DNA from: CAZQVN01 sp964596775
GTDB lineage: Bacteria; Eisenbacteria; RBG-16-71-46; JABDJR01; JAWXBZ01
DNA length: 64,000 nucleotides
NCBI GenBank assembly: GCA_964596775.1
Contig: CAZQVN010000008.1
Location: 33,975 to 97,974 of the forward strand
Direction of reading: 5' to 3'
The translations under genes were made by a program, and so were the position numbers. Below the pieces are notes generated by a model that saw only the letters and a list, made by a program, of their open reading frames with translations, did not search any database and had not been told where the DNA came from. How positions within the stretch are numbered: the first letter of the stretch is position 1; each line of letters begins with the position of its first letter. Of the stretch, positions 18,673 to 28,005 are shown piece by piece.

Positions 18673-20136
18673 ATGTCCACGGAAACACCAGCCCCGCGGG
18701 AAGCCACCCGGCCCGACCCGAAGATCGATCGTGCCTGGTTGTTCGGAATCGCCGCGATTCCGTTTCTGGTTCTCTTCCTGTTTCCGGTCCTGTCCGGAGG
18801 CTATTTCGGCGACGACTTCCAATTCGTCTTCGAGAATCCCTCGTCGACTGTCCTCGGTGCGTTTGCCCGGCTGCATCCGTACGGCCTGTACCGGCCGATC
18901 GAGTTCAGCGCGGCCTCGCTGGCGAAGGTCGCCTTCGGTGATACGACACTGCCCCTCCACGTCCTGAACTTGATCGTGCATGCGGGGCTTGTCGTCCTGT
19001 GCGTCCGGATTTTGGCCGGTCTCAGGGCGCCGAAGTACGCGCCGTTTCTCGCGTCGGCCTGGCTGGTCACGTCCCAGTCGAATGCCGCGGCCCTCGGCGG
19101 CAACGACACGCTGTCCCTGGTCCTCGGAACGCTCACCGGAACGATGGCGGCCTGGTGGCTCTGCCCGCTGAAGCCGCTGCCGGCCCGGAACCGGACGGGG
19201 GCGCTTCTCCTGTACACGGTGGCCCTCTTTTCCAAGGAGAGTTCCCTCGGATACCTGCCGGTCCTGATCGGGCTGACCGGACTCGGCGTGGTACGGGGGG
19301 TCGACCGTCCCGCGACGGCCGTGCGCTGGAGCATGGCCTTCCTCATGGCAACGGTTCTGTTCATGACCCTGCGCCAGTCGCTCGGCGCGGAACTCCCGGG
19401 TTCCGGCACCCGGCCGTTTGCGATCGGCCCGCACGTCGTCACGAACTCCGTGATGATCCACTTCAGCGCACTGACCCCGATTTCGACCCTGGAACAGTTT
19501 TCCGGCGCCATGGAACGCCGCTTTCTCTGGCCGGCCGCGGGAATGGCCGGTGCCTGGGCGGTCGTGCTCATCATCGTGACGGGGCTGGGCAGGGAGGGCC
19601 GGCTGATCCGGCTGCTGATGCTCGTTGCGGCGGGTGAGTGCGTAATCGCCCCGGTCCTCTTTCAGCGCCGGGTCAGCGAACTCTACGGCTACGCGCTTCT
19701 CCCCCTGGTCGCGATGGCCTTCGGCTGGGCCGCGGCATCCGTTCTCGACCGGGCGCGAACGTCGCGGATCCGGGCCGCTCTAGTCGCACTCCTTGCCGTC
19801 GTCTTCCTGTGCCAGTCCCAGGCGCAGGTGCAGAAGGCACAGGGGATGGCCCGAAGCGGGGAGATGGCCACGGTTCAGATGCGCAACCTGCTCTCTCTCG
19901 CCGAGGATCTCCCGCCGCGGGCGGCGCTCATCCTGGTCGAGCCGGAGCATGACCGCCCGGAATACTCCGTCTATAGAATGACCGGGTTCAGACTGACGCC
20001 GCCGGAGGAGATCGAAAGACTTTCGTCCCGGCGGGACATCGTGGTGCGGTATGCCGGTGAACCCGTGCCCGGCGAGGACCGGGCTCGGATCGCGGTGACC
20101 CTCGACGGCCGCAGGCCGCTCGTCCTGCCCCCCTGA
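18673..20136 (+). CDS. Multi-spanning membrane protein, GT-C-like
   Basis: 487 residues from ATG at 18673 with GGAGG at 18663-18667. About 10-11 transmembrane segments. An acidic pair after the first helix (GGYFGDDFQFVFENPSS) and a short amphipathic stretch (PYGLYRPIEF) are what GT-C enzymes (PMT/ArnT-like, polyprenol-sugar dependent) show in their first periplasmic loop. A soluble C-terminal segment of about 90 residues follows. It is probably a sugar transferase acting on protein or glycan at the periplasmic face, but no family can be named with certainty. It converges on the next glycosyltransferase gene (12 nt between stops). Confidence 0.68.
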   Translation: MSTETPAPREATRPDPKIDRAWLFGIAAIPFLVLFLFPVLSGGYFGDDFQFVFENPSSTVLGAFARLHPYGLYRPIEFSAASLAKVAFGDTTLPLHVLNLIVHAGLVVLCVRILAGLRAPKYAPFLASAWLVTSQSNAAALGGNDTLSLVLGTLTGTMAAWWLCPLKPLPARNRTGALLLYTVALFSKESSLGYLPVLIGLTGLGVVRGVDRPATAVRWSMAFLMATVLFMTLRQSLGAELPGSGTRPFAIGPHVVTNSVMIHFSALTPISTLEQFSGAMERRFLWPAAGMAGAWAVVLIIVTGLGREGRLIRLLMLVAAGECVIAPVLFQRRVSELYGYALLPLVAMAFGWAAASVLDRARTSRIRAALVALLAVVFLCQSQAQVQKAQGMARSGEMATVQMRNLLSLAEDLPPRAALILVEPEHDRPEYSVYRMTGFRLTPPEEIERLSSRRDIVVRYAGEPVPGEDRARIAVTLDGRRPLVLPP

Positions 20137-20148
20137 GCGCCCGCGAAG

Positions 20149-21503
20149 TCACCGGTTCGATTCCGTCACCCGCTGAAGCACCGCCTCCACGTCCGCCACG
20201 ACCGCCTCCCACGAATACGCCTTCACCGTTTCCCGCGCCCCCCGGGCCAGCTCCGCGCGCAGCGTCTCGTCGGAGAGCACCCGCGTGATCCTCTCCGCCA
20301 GTACTGCGTCGTCGTCGAACGGATACAGAAACCCGTTCCGCCCGTCCTCGACGACATCCGGCACGGCTGCCACCGGCGTGGAGATCACCGGGAGGCCGGC
20401 GGCGAGCGCTTCGAGGACGACGTTCGGCATCCCTTCGCCGGGGGAGGAGGTGAGGACGAACACGCGGGCCTTCCGGTATTCGCGAGCGATCTTCTCCGGC
20501 GGCACGCGGCCGGCGAACGTCACCGGCAGCCCCTGCGCCTCCGCCTCCCAGGCCGCGCGCATCGGGCCGTCGCCGACGATCCGGACGGACGGNNNNNNNN
20601 NNNNNNNNNNNNNNNNNNNNNNNNNNNNNNNNNNNNNNNNNNNNNNNNNNNNNNNNNNNNNNNNNNNNNNNNNNNNNNNNNNNNNNNNNNNNCCTCCGCC
20701 TCCCAGGCCGCGCGCATCGGGCCGTCGCCGACGATCCGGACGGACGGGGGAGACTCCATCCGGCGGAGGGCGCGGAGAAGCACCGGGAGGTTCTTGAAAC
20801 CGACGAGGCGGCCGACATACAGGATTTCGATGTGCGGGCCGCGGGGCGTCGCGGCGTCCCCGGCCGTGGCCTCGCGGCTTCCGGCGCTTCCGGCCGCGGC
20901 ACCGGCCTCCGGGTCACCCCCTCCGCCGGCACCGTCCCCTCCGCCGGCGACCTCCACCGCGTTCCGCCCGATCGTCGTCACAAGGTCGAGACGCGCCGCG
21001 AGATCGGCACCGTAGGCGCGGCGTGCCTCGTTGAGAAAACTCTTCCGCACCCCCTCCGACTGCACGAGGACGTGATCGGCGCGCGGCAGCACCGTCCGCC
21101 CGGCCCAGCCGAATTTCCGCCGCGCCGAGTACTGGAACTCCTCCTCGGAGCGGATCCACAGCACGAACGGCACGCCGAAGCGGTCCTTCGCCTGCGCCGC
21201 CAGGTAGCCGGGAATGAACGTCTGGTAGCAGAGAATCACGTCGAGGTTGCGGCCGTGCTTCCGGAACAGCCGGAGAAACGTGAACGTCTGGCTCGGAAAC
21301 CGGAGCGGTCCGAAATCGAGGAACGGGCAGCGGACGAGCCTGTAGCCGTCCACCGTCTCGGTGACCGGCGCGCCGCCGAAGCGCCGGGCGAACACGGTCA
21401 CCTCGTGGCGGAGCGCCAGGCGCTTCGCCATCTCCAGGGCCTGCCGCTCGGCTCCGGCCAGCGGAAACGGCGGCGCGGAGTTCACGAGAACGCCGATCCT
21501 CAA
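20149..21503 (-). CDS. GT4-type glycosyltransferase, split only by a scaffold gap
   Basis: As given, the gene is cut by 100 N plus a duplicated 55 bp (155 nt, which shifts the frame). Removing 20593-20747 joins both halves in one frame: SVRIVGDGPMRAAWEAE continues into AQGLPVTFAGRVPPEKI. The restored protein is about 400 residues: N-terminal domain from MRIGVLVNSAPPFPLAGAER, donor domain with EILYVGRLVGFKNLPVLL and PGEGMPNVVLEALAAGLPV (E-x7-E). A Gly/Ala-rich stretch (about residues 190-225) interrupts the link between domains. Last gene of the leftward operon starting at 24340; ATGA overlap with the methyltransferase gene. Confidence 0.88.
20538..20747. other. Scaffold gap (100 N) with 55-bp identical flanks
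   Basis: 20538-20592 and 20693-20747 are identical, around N 20593-20692. Collapsing one copy with the Ns restores the glycosyltransferase frame, showing that this gap contains no missing sequence. Confidence 0.95.
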
Positions 21504-22318
21504 GGGGAAACGACTTTCGGGAGCGCCGGCTTGTCGGCGCCGAGGATCATCGTCACACCGAATCCCTCGGCGGGTCCCCCTTCGAGCATCCGGCGGAGGA
21601 AGCGGTCCACGGCGCGCGCGTTGCCGAGGCGGATCGCCACGTTGTAGGGAAGATAGGAGATGAACCGGCAGGAGCGCACGGTGAACCCGGCGTCACGCAG
21701 GAGTTTCTTCATCCGTCCGGCCGCGTAGTTCCGGTGGTACGCCTGCGGCATCCGCTTCTTGAACAGCCCGGCCAGCGCGAACAGCGCCAGCTCGGCCTGC
21801 AGCGCCGGGGAGTTCCGGTGCGGCGCGGTGATGACGAGCCGGCCGCCGGGCTTGAGGATCCGGAACAGTTCGCGGGTGCCAAGCGCGTCGTCCGGCACGT
21901 ACTCCATGACGCCGATGCAGGTGGCGGCGTCGAACGCGTGATCCGCGAACGGCAGCGCCTCGGCGTCGGCCACGGAGAATGCCGCGTTCGCGGCCGCGGT
22001 TTTGAGCTCCGCGGGCGCTTCGCGGCGCCGGGCTTCGGCCCGGTGCACCATCCCCTTCGTGAGATCGCAGCCGGCCACGAGCGCCCCCGAGCGGGCGAGG
22101 ACGAACGAGAGATCGCCGGACGCGCAGCCGAGATCGAGGATCGTCCTGCCGGCGGGGTCGCCGAGAGCCTCGAGCACCCGTTCGCGGCGCTGCGCGAAGA
22201 AGTGCACGCGGTAATCGTGGGCGCCGCCGGTGTAGTTGTCCTCCCACACGCCGGACGCGTGCGTGAAGAACTCCGATACGGTCTGCTTCTTCTCGCTGGT
22301 CGGATTCATCGGCGGCAT
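21500..22318 (-). CDS. Class I SAM-dependent methyltransferase
   Basis: About 272 residues from ATG at 22318, or 269 from ATG at 22309; neither has a clear Shine-Dalgarno. Motif I is TILDLGCASGDLSFVLA, followed by an acidic loop (GCDLTKGMVHRAEARR), motif II near FDAATCIGVMEYVPDD, and motif III FRILKPGGRLVITAP. This is the UbiE/Methyltransf_11 pattern. The setting between glycosyltransferase genes suggests methylation of a sugar or lipid carrier intermediate. It starts 5 nt after the upstream stop. Confidence 0.85.
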   Translation of the reverse strand: MPPMNPTSEKKQTVSEFFTHASGVWEDNYTGGAHDYRVHFFAQRRERVLEALGDPAGRTILDLGCASGDLSFVLARSGALVAGCDLTKGMVHRAEARRREAPAELKTAAANAAFSVADAEALPFADHAFDAATCIGVMEYVPDDALGTRELFRILKPGGRLVITAPHRNSPALQAELALFALAGLFKKRMPQAYHRNYAAGRMKKLLRDAGFTVRSCRFISYLPYNVAIRLGNARAVDRFLRRMLEGGPAEGFGVTMILGADKPALPKVVSP

Positions 22319-22322
22319 CTTA

Positions 22323-23537
22323 TCAGAGGCGGGTGAGAAGCTCATCGTAGAGCCGGGCGTATTCCCCGGCCATGTGCGGGGCCGATCCCGGCCCCCCGGA
22401 CGCGATCTTCCTCCTTCCGGCTCCTCCGACATCGGCGGAGTAGAGCGCGGAATTGAGGAAATAAAGCACCACGGCCGCCATGTCCCGCGGCGCGTTCGGG
22501 GCGGTCATCAATCCTCCCTCGCCGGTTTCGAGATGGTCGGGAAGCCCCCCGGCCTGCGCGGCCACGACCGGCACGCCGTGGGCCATCGCCTCCAGGACGC
22601 AGAGCCCGCCCCCCTCGGTCCGGGACGGCACCACGCACACGTCGAGCGCCGGGTAGAGCCGGTAGGGGTCGTCGATCGCTCCGGTCAGGACGACCCGGTC
22701 GGCCACGTCGAGGTCGCGGGCCTTCCGCTCGAGCCGGGCCCGTTCCGGACCGTCGCCGGCCAGCACGCACTGCGCGTCGGCCCGCTCGGAGAGGATCAGC
22801 GGCATCATCTCGATCAGCGTGTCGAACCCCTTGGCGGGGGAGAGGCGGCCGACCGAGCCGATCACCGGGCCCTCGGCCTGCAGCCCGTGGCGCTCCCGGG
22901 CTGCCCGGCGGCGGTCGCCGGGGGAGTCGGAGGCGCTGGAGTCCTCCGATCCGGCTCCCGCTGCGTGAGGTCCGGCGGCGCCGGCCGCGCCGGCTCCGCC
23001 CGCCGCATCGGGCATCGGCGCCCCGTCCGGAATGATCACCGAGCGGTCCGGGAGCGCCGCTCCCGCCCCCTTCGAGAGGTACTCGACCGCCTTCGACACG
23101 GACACGACCCGGTCCGCGGTGGCCGCGGTGGTGCGGATCAGCCGGTTCACGAACGCGCCCGGCTCCGACCAGTGCGTCACCGAGTGCTCGGTGGTGACGA
23201 CGGCCCGGAGACCGGCCCGCGGGGCCGCCAGCCGGCCGAACGCCGAGGCTTCCGGGTGATGCGTGTGCAGGAGCGCCGTGCCGTTCTGGCGGAGGGCGAA
23301 CGTGAGACGGGGGACGACGGAGAGGTCCCAGCGGGCGAGGAGCGGGACCTTGCGAACCGGAATGCCCGCGGCCGTGAACACGGGCGCCAGCGACCCCCGG
23401 CCGGTCAGGTACCACACCTCGTTCCGGTACCGGGCCGGATCGAGATGCCGGCAGAGCGTGAGGACGGACCGCTCGACGCCGCCCGGATCGAGCGTGGCGA
23501 GGAGATGGACGATCCGCGGCGGGGCGCCGCCTCTCAA
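22323..23537 (-). CDS. GT4-type glycosyltransferase with low-complexity insert
   Basis: About 404 residues from a TTG at 23537 that overlaps the deacetylase-like stop as TTGA; no ATG or GTG lies near the conserved N-terminus PPRIVHLLATLDPGGVER. Donor domain motifs are PVIGSVGRLSPAKGFDTLI and TEGGGLCVLEAMAHGVPV (conserved Glu pair). A Gly/Ala/Ser-rich run of about 30 residues (around 168-198) sits between the two Rossmann domains where other family members have a short linker. The start codon is inferred from the coupling geometry. Confidence 0.85.
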   Translation of the reverse strand: MRGGAPPRIVHLLATLDPGGVERSVLTLCRHLDPARYRNEVWYLTGRGSLAPVFTAAGIPVRKVPLLARWDLSVVPRLTFALRQNGTALLHTHHPEASAFGRLAAPRAGLRAVVTTEHSVTHWSEPGAFVNRLIRTTAATADRVVSVSKAVEYLSKGAGAALPDRSVIIPDGAPMPDAAGGAGAAGAAGPHAAGAGSEDSSASDSPGDRRRAARERHGLQAEGPVIGSVGRLSPAKGFDTLIEMMPLILSERADAQCVLAGDGPERARLERKARDLDVADRVVLTGAIDDPYRLYPALDVCVVPSRTEGGGLCVLEAMAHGVPVVAAQAGGLPDHLETGEGGLMTAPNAPRDMAAVVLYFLNSALYSADVGGAGRRKIASGGPGSAPHMAGEYARLYDELLTRL

Positions 23538-24340
23538 TCGAACGCCTTCCCCAGCGCCTTCATGATGCCGAACATCGTCGGATTCTCGCGCAGCGAATCG
23601 GCCTTTTCCGAGATCTTGAACGCGAAGACCTTTTCCGACAGCCCGCCGCGGACCGCGATCCGCCGCAGCGAATGGCGGTCCATCCCGCCGGTCTTCCCCT
23701 CCGGCGTGTGCACGGCCCCCTTGAAGCCGGTGTCCTTCACCATCTCCTTGACGGCCGGCGTGAAGCGGCCGAACGGGTAGGAAAGGTAGTCCGGATTGAT
23801 CCCGATGAAGCCGCGGATCGTCTCGCGCGACCTCTCCACGTCGTCCTTCGCCGCCGCGGCATCGACCGCGGTCAGGTCGATGTGGCCGCTGCCCATCGAG
23901 CCGATATCCATCGCCGCCTCGCGGAGGTCCATGACCTGGTTCCAGGTCATCAGGCGGTCGCGGGCCGGGTCGGTGTTGATCCCTTCGGGGAGCTCCAGCA
24001 GCTTCTTCGTGTCGATCAGGTCCGTCACGAGGAAGAAGTGGGCGGGGATGTGATGCTCCTTCAGCACCGGGAACGCGTTCCTGAAACTGTCGGCGTAGCC
24101 GTGATCGAACGTCACGGTGAACGCCTTCAGGTCGCGGGCCGCGCCCCCCGCCCCTCCGGCCTGGCCGGACAGGCGGCCGGCGCGCCCCGCCACGGCATCG
24201 GCCAGCGGCACGCCGCGGTATCCGTTGGCCGCCAGCCACTCCATCTGCCGCCTGAACTCGGCCGGGGTCACGCAAAGAGGGGAGGACACATCGTCCACGA
24301 CCCGGTGATACGAGAGGATCGGTATGTATACGACGGGCAC
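23534..24340 (-). CDS. NodB-like polysaccharide deacetylase homologue with altered metal site
   Basis: 268 residues from GTG at 24340, chosen because AAGGAG lies 6-7 nt upstream; the frame continues further but that part is not protein-like. The NodB fold is recognised by VYIPILSYHRV, motif 1 and the SYPFGRFTP segment. Family enzymes remove N- or O-acetyl groups from glycans using Asp-His-His bound metal. Here motif 1 reads TFDHG (D79, H80) instead of TFDDG, and motif 2 reads MGSGH (M149, H153) instead of HSxxH, so two of three metal ligands differ. It may bind another metal or be inactive. First gene of a four-gene leftward operon. Confidence 0.83.
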   Translation of the reverse strand: MPVVYIPILSYHRVVDDVSSPLCVTPAEFRRQMEWLAANGYRGVPLADAVAGRAGRLSGQAGGAGGAARDLKAFTVTFDHGYADSFRNAFPVLKEHHIPAHFFLVTDLIDTKKLLELPEGINTDPARDRLMTWNQVMDLREAAMDIGSMGSGHIDLTAVDAAAAKDDVERSRETIRGFIGINPDYLSYPFGRFTPAVKEMVKDTGFKGAVHTPEGKTGGMDRHSLRRIAVRGGLSEKVFAFKISEKADSLRENPTMFGIMKALGKAFD

Positions 24341-24477
24341 GGGATCTCCTTGAAACGGCTGTTTTTCGACTGGTTGCCGGTGACGCCCGGCAGCGGTTGG
24401 CACTTTCGGGGATTGTGGAGTAAACTGCTGTCCGGAGCCAAGAGCACAGGCTCTTGCACCCACGGCAATGCCTACCT

Positions 24478-24506
24478 TATATACCCGGAGCGTCCGGAAC
24501 GGGCAA
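24478..24506 (-). promoter_or_regulatory. Promoter of the deacetylase-GT-methyltransferase-GT operon
   Basis: Minus strand: TTGCCC (24506-24501), 17-nt spacer, TATATA (24483-24478). The leader to the GTG is about 130 nt and contains a small hairpin AAGAGC-ACAG-GCTCTT near 24440-24455. The rest of the 483-nt divergent region 24341-24823 holds no gene that I can see. Confidence 0.65.
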
Positions 24507-24628
24507 GTGGCCACCGATCCTTGAGGAACCGCGGAACGAACCTTTCTACAGATTCGTGAAAAGGTCAGAAAACTCAGGAAGTGTGGACCAGTGCCCAAGT
24601 TCCGTCGATTCCGCCCGGGAAAATTAGC

Positions 24629-24658
24629 TTGACAGTTTTTTCAGGCCTCCCGTACGGT
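24629..24658 (+). promoter_or_regulatory. Promoter of the epimerase gene
   Basis: TTGACA (24629-24634), 18-nt spacer, TACGGT (24653-24658). Perfect -35, weaker -10. The leader is about 160 nt. Confidence 0.5.
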
Positions 24659-24823
24659 CACGACGATTTTTGAACCACTTACAGCGTTTTTGGGGGAAAG
24701 GCCTCTGAAAACAGTCAACCACGGTCGGGCTCCGGCCGATGATGAGATCTATATCGTCGTGACAACCCCAGGCGCCTTGTTCTGCGGCGTCCGTGATCTG
24801 ATCTGTCTCAAGGGGGAGCTCTC

Positions 24824-25873
24824 TTGAAAAAAGTCCTCGTTACCGGTGGCGCCGGCTTCATCGGGTCCCATCTCGTTGAAGCTCTCCTGTCCCGGGGCGA
24901 CGAAGTCTGGGCTGTCGACAACCTGTCGACGGGTCGTCTCGTCAATATCGAACCCCTCCTCGGTCATCCGAAATTCCACTTCACGGAAGGAACCGTCCTC
25001 GACGCGGCGCTCGTTCAGCGCCTCGTGGAACCGATGGACCAGGTGTTCCACCTGGCGGCCTCGGTGGGGGTCCGGTACGTGGTCGACCACCCGCTGACGT
25101 CGCTCCAGAACAACATCCACGGCGCCGAGCGCGTCCTTGAAGCCGCCCGCGCCCGCCGCATCCCCACCACGCTGTTTTCCTCCTCCGAGGTGTACGGCAA
25201 GGGGCACGGCGGACCGCTGCACGAAAACGACGACCGGATCCTCGGCCCGACCCACTTTTCCCGCTGGGGGTACGCCGCCAGCAAGTCGGTGGATGAATTC
25301 CTGGCCCTGGCCTATCACCGGGAGCACGACCTGCCGATCCGGCTCGTCCGCTGCTTCAACACCTGCGGGCCCCGCCAGATCGGGTCCTACGGCATGGTGA
25401 TCCCGCGTTTCGTCGAGCAGGCGCTCGACGGTCGCGATGTGACGATCTACGGCGACGGCGCGCAGACCCGCTGCTTCAGCTACGTCGGCGACGTCGTCCG
25501 CGGCGTTCTGCTCCTCGCGGACCACCCCGGCGCCAACGGCGAGGTGTTCAACATCGGCACCGACGAGGAAGTGTCGGTGCTCCACCTCGCGCAGCGCATC
25601 ATCGAGAAGACGCAGAGCCCGTCGCGCATCAAGCTCGTGGCGTACGAGGAAGCGTTCGGTCCCGGTTTCGAGGACATGCCGCGCCGCGTGCCCGACCTGT
25701 CCAAGATCGGGAATCTCGTCGGCTACCGCCCCGAGGTGTCGCTGAACGCGCTGCTCGACCGGACGATCGCGCACATCCGCAAGGAGCGCACGGCGCGCAC
25801 GAGCGCACCGGCGGCCCGGAACGGAAAGCTCGCGGTGGCCGGGACGCCGATGCCGCTCGCGGAAACGTCCTGA
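24824..25873 (+). CDS. NAD-dependent sugar epimerase/dehydratase (extended SDR)
   Basis: 349 residues from a TTG start with a strong AGGGGGAG at 24811-24818. Rossmann motif TGGAGFIGSHL (about 8-18), catalytic SSSEVYGKG, Y150 and K154 in YAASK, and CGPRQIGSYGMVIPRF in the substrate domain. The closest pattern is the UDP-glucose 4-epimerase / UDP-glucuronate decarboxylase group that makes nucleotide sugars for surface glycans. It is divergent from the deacetylase operon and is followed by a WecA/MraY-like gene, fitting polysaccharide synthesis. The substrate is not determined. Confidence 0.88.
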   Translation: MKKVLVTGGAGFIGSHLVEALLSRGDEVWAVDNLSTGRLVNIEPLLGHPKFHFTEGTVLDAALVQRLVEPMDQVFHLAASVGVRYVVDHPLTSLQNNIHGAERVLEAARARRIPTTLFSSSEVYGKGHGGPLHENDDRILGPTHFSRWGYAASKSVDEFLALAYHREHDLPIRLVRCFNTCGPRQIGSYGMVIPRFVEQALDGRDVTIYGDGAQTRCFSYVGDVVRGVLLLADHPGANGEVFNIGTDEEVSVLHLAQRIIEKTQSPSRIKLVAYEEAFGPGFEDMPRRVPDLSKIGNLVGYRPEVSLNALLDRTIAHIRKERTARTSAPAARNGKLAVAGTPMPLAETS

Positions 25874-25892
25874 CCGGCCCGCTTCATTCATC

Positions 25893-27017
25893 GTGACGGA
25901 AACCCCGGTGACACGGTTCGTGGATCCGGGTTTTTTCGTTGCCCTGGTCGCGGCGCTGATCCTGACGCCGCTCGTCCGGCTCCTGGCTCTGAAGATCGGA
26001 TTCGTCGACGCTCCGCGCGCCGACCGGCACCACGTGACACCCACGCCGTATCTCGGCGGGCTTGCCGTTATCCTGGCGCTGGCCGCCGGGCTCCTGGCGT
26101 CCGGCCGTATCGACCTGGCTCCCGACCGTCTCACGCTCGAAACCGCGCACCCGTTCACGATCCTTCTCTTCGTGACCACCACCGCGTTCTTCCTCGGCCT
26201 CGTCGACGACTGGCGTCACCTGGCCCCGCCGGCCAAGCTCGCCGGGCAGGTCCTCATCGCCTCGATCTTCATGGCCGCCGCCGGGCCGGGACCGTTCGCC
26301 AGTCCGGGCGCCGACGGTGCCGTCGGCGTCCTGTGGGTCGTGGGTCTCATGAACGCGTTCAACTTTCTCGACAACATGGACGGGATGCTGACCGGCGTGT
26401 CGCTGGCGTCGATCGCGGGACTGATGCTGATCGCGCTCGCGACCGGCGGCCTGGACACCGCGGCGTGGCTGTTCCCGCTGGCCGGGGCGCTGGCCGGGTA
26501 TCTCGTGTTCAACTTTCCGCCGGCAAGGATCTTTCTCGGTGATGCCGGCAGCCTGATGCTCGGCGCGGGTCTCGCGGCGGCCGGGTGGGGGGTGGCTTCG
26601 CACCCGTTCGCGGGCGCGGTCCTCTCGGGATCCGCCGCGGGCACGGCTGCGGATCTTGCAGGAGCCTCCACCGGCGCATCCGGCCAGCCCGGCGCCGGAG
26701 TAGCTGCGTGGATCGCGCTGCCGCTGGCCATGGCCTACCCGATCTTCGACATCACGTTCGTGACGCTGACCCGGTTGAAACGCGGCCAGTCTCCCTGGGT
26801 CGGCGGAAGAGATCACACGACGCACCGGATCGCCACCGCGCTCGGCCGCGGCAAGCGGGCCGCCGCGCTGGCCGTGTACGGGCTGGCGCTGACCGGGTCG
26901 CTGGGGGCGTGGGTGGTGGCGGGGTCGGAGCCGGGAGTCGGGCTGGCGGTGGTCGCGGGGATGGGGGTGTTGTTTGCGGCGCTGGGTGCGGGGCTGGCGC
27001 GGGTGAGGGTGGGGTAG
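25893..27017 (+). CDS. WecA/MraY-family polyprenyl-phosphate sugar-1-phosphate transferase
   Basis: 374 residues from GTG at 25893 (another GTG at 25908 is possible). About ten membrane helices. Family signatures: RADRHHVTPTPYLGGLA (cytoplasmic loop 1), LGLVDDW (catalytic Asp pair region), NAFNFLDNMDGM (metal/nucleotide Asp), FNFPPARIFLGDAGSL, and the GRDHTTHRI HxxH-like motif near the C-terminus. It loads the first sugar phosphate on undecaprenyl phosphate. An Ala/Gly/Ser-rich loop of about 30 residues (around 245-275) is inserted before helix 9. Likely the initiating enzyme for the nearby polysaccharide genes. Confidence 0.88.
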   Translation: MTETPVTRFVDPGFFVALVAALILTPLVRLLALKIGFVDAPRADRHHVTPTPYLGGLAVILALAAGLLASGRIDLAPDRLTLETAHPFTILLFVTTTAFFLGLVDDWRHLAPPAKLAGQVLIASIFMAAAGPGPFASPGADGAVGVLWVVGLMNAFNFLDNMDGMLTGVSLASIAGLMLIALATGGLDTAAWLFPLAGALAGYLVFNFPPARIFLGDAGSLMLGAGLAAAGWGVASHPFAGAVLSGSAAGTAADLAGASTGASGQPGAGVAAWIALPLAMAYPIFDITFVTLTRLKRGQSPWVGGRDHTTHRIATALGRGKRAAALAVYGLALTGSLGAWVVAGSEPGVGLAVVAGMGVLFAALGAGLARVRVG

Positions 27018-27062
27018 AGGGGCCCCGTCGAATCCCCACCACCTCTGTGTTAGCCTTTCCCA

Positions 27063-27998
27063 ATGCCCACCCGCACCCTGAAACTCGGCACGCGCGCCTC
27101 CGCCCTGGCCATGGCCCAGAGCGGTGAGATCGCGAAGCAGCTGGAAGCGAAGCACGACGGCCTGAAGGTCGAGCTGGTCACCATCACGAGCACCGGCGAC
27201 GCGAAGCAGGACACGGCGTTCGGGGCCGTCGGCTCCGTCGGGATGTTCGTGAAGGAACTGGAAGCGGCGCTGCTGGACAAGCGCGTCGATTTCGCCGTGC
27301 ACAGTCTCAAGGATCTGCCGACCGCGATCACCGACGGCCTCGCGATCCACGCCGTGCCGCTCCGGGCCACGCCGTACGACGTGCTCGTGGCGCCCGACGA
27401 CATGATCCTCGACATGCTCGACGATGGAGCGAAGATCGGCACCGGCAGCCCGCGCCGCAAGGCCCAGATCCTCGCCTACCGCGACGACGTGAACGTGGTT
27501 GCGATCCGCGGCAACATCGACACGCGCCTGAAGCGCCTGGACGATGGGCGCTACGACGCCATCGTGCTGGCCGCGGCCGGACTGGAACGGCTCGGCCTCG
27601 AGGAGCGGGCCACCGAGATCTTCACGCCGGACATCATGGTTCCCGCCGTCGGCCAGGGGTGCCTGGCGCTCGAGGGGCGCGCCGACGACGAGCGGACGCG
27701 GGAGCTCCTGAAGGCGCTCGACGATCCGCTGTCGCATCACGAGGCGATCGCGGAGCGGAGCCTGCTCGCGGCCCTCGGCGGCGGATGCCACGAGCCGATC
27801 GCGGCTCTCGCGCGGTCCGCGGGGAGCGAACTGCGCCTGATCGGCCTCGTCTCCTCGCCGGACGGCCTGACCGTGCTCCGCGCCGAGGAAACAGGCCCGG
27901 AACGCGCCCCGGAAAAGCTCGGGGAAAAACTCGCGGAGCGGCTCATCGAGATGGGCGCCGCGCGCGTCCTCGGTCTTCCGGCGTCCGGCGCGTCCTGA
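27063..27998 (+). CDS. hemC: Porphobilinogen deaminase (hydroxymethylbilane synthase)
   Basis: 311 residues from ATG at 27063. Condenses four porphobilinogens to hydroxymethylbilane in tetrapyrrole synthesis. Signatures: LKLGTRASALAMAQ, VDFAVHSLKDLPT, IGTGSPRRKAQ, IRGNIDTRL, and GGGCHEPI with C242 that carries the dipyrromethane cofactor. Normal length for the family. Followed 7 nt later by hemD and then hemB; hemA, often upstream, is not in this position. Confidence 0.96.
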   Translation: MPTRTLKLGTRASALAMAQSGEIAKQLEAKHDGLKVELVTITSTGDAKQDTAFGAVGSVGMFVKELEAALLDKRVDFAVHSLKDLPTAITDGLAIHAVPLRATPYDVLVAPDDMILDMLDDGAKIGTGSPRRKAQILAYRDDVNVVAIRGNIDTRLKRLDDGRYDAIVLAAAGLERLGLEERATEIFTPDIMVPAVGQGCLALEGRADDERTRELLKALDDPLSHHEAIAERSLLAALGGGCHEPIAALARSAGSELRLIGLVSSPDGLTVLRAEETGPERAPEKLGEKLAERLIEMGAARVLGLPASGAS

Positions 27999-28005
27999 TT
28001 CCGCC

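Noticed and set aside
24395..24420. TTGGCAC...TTG pattern suggesting a sigma-54 promoter
   Set aside because: Spacing between the GG and the second element does not fit the -24/-12 rule, and a good sigma-70 type promoter explains the operon.
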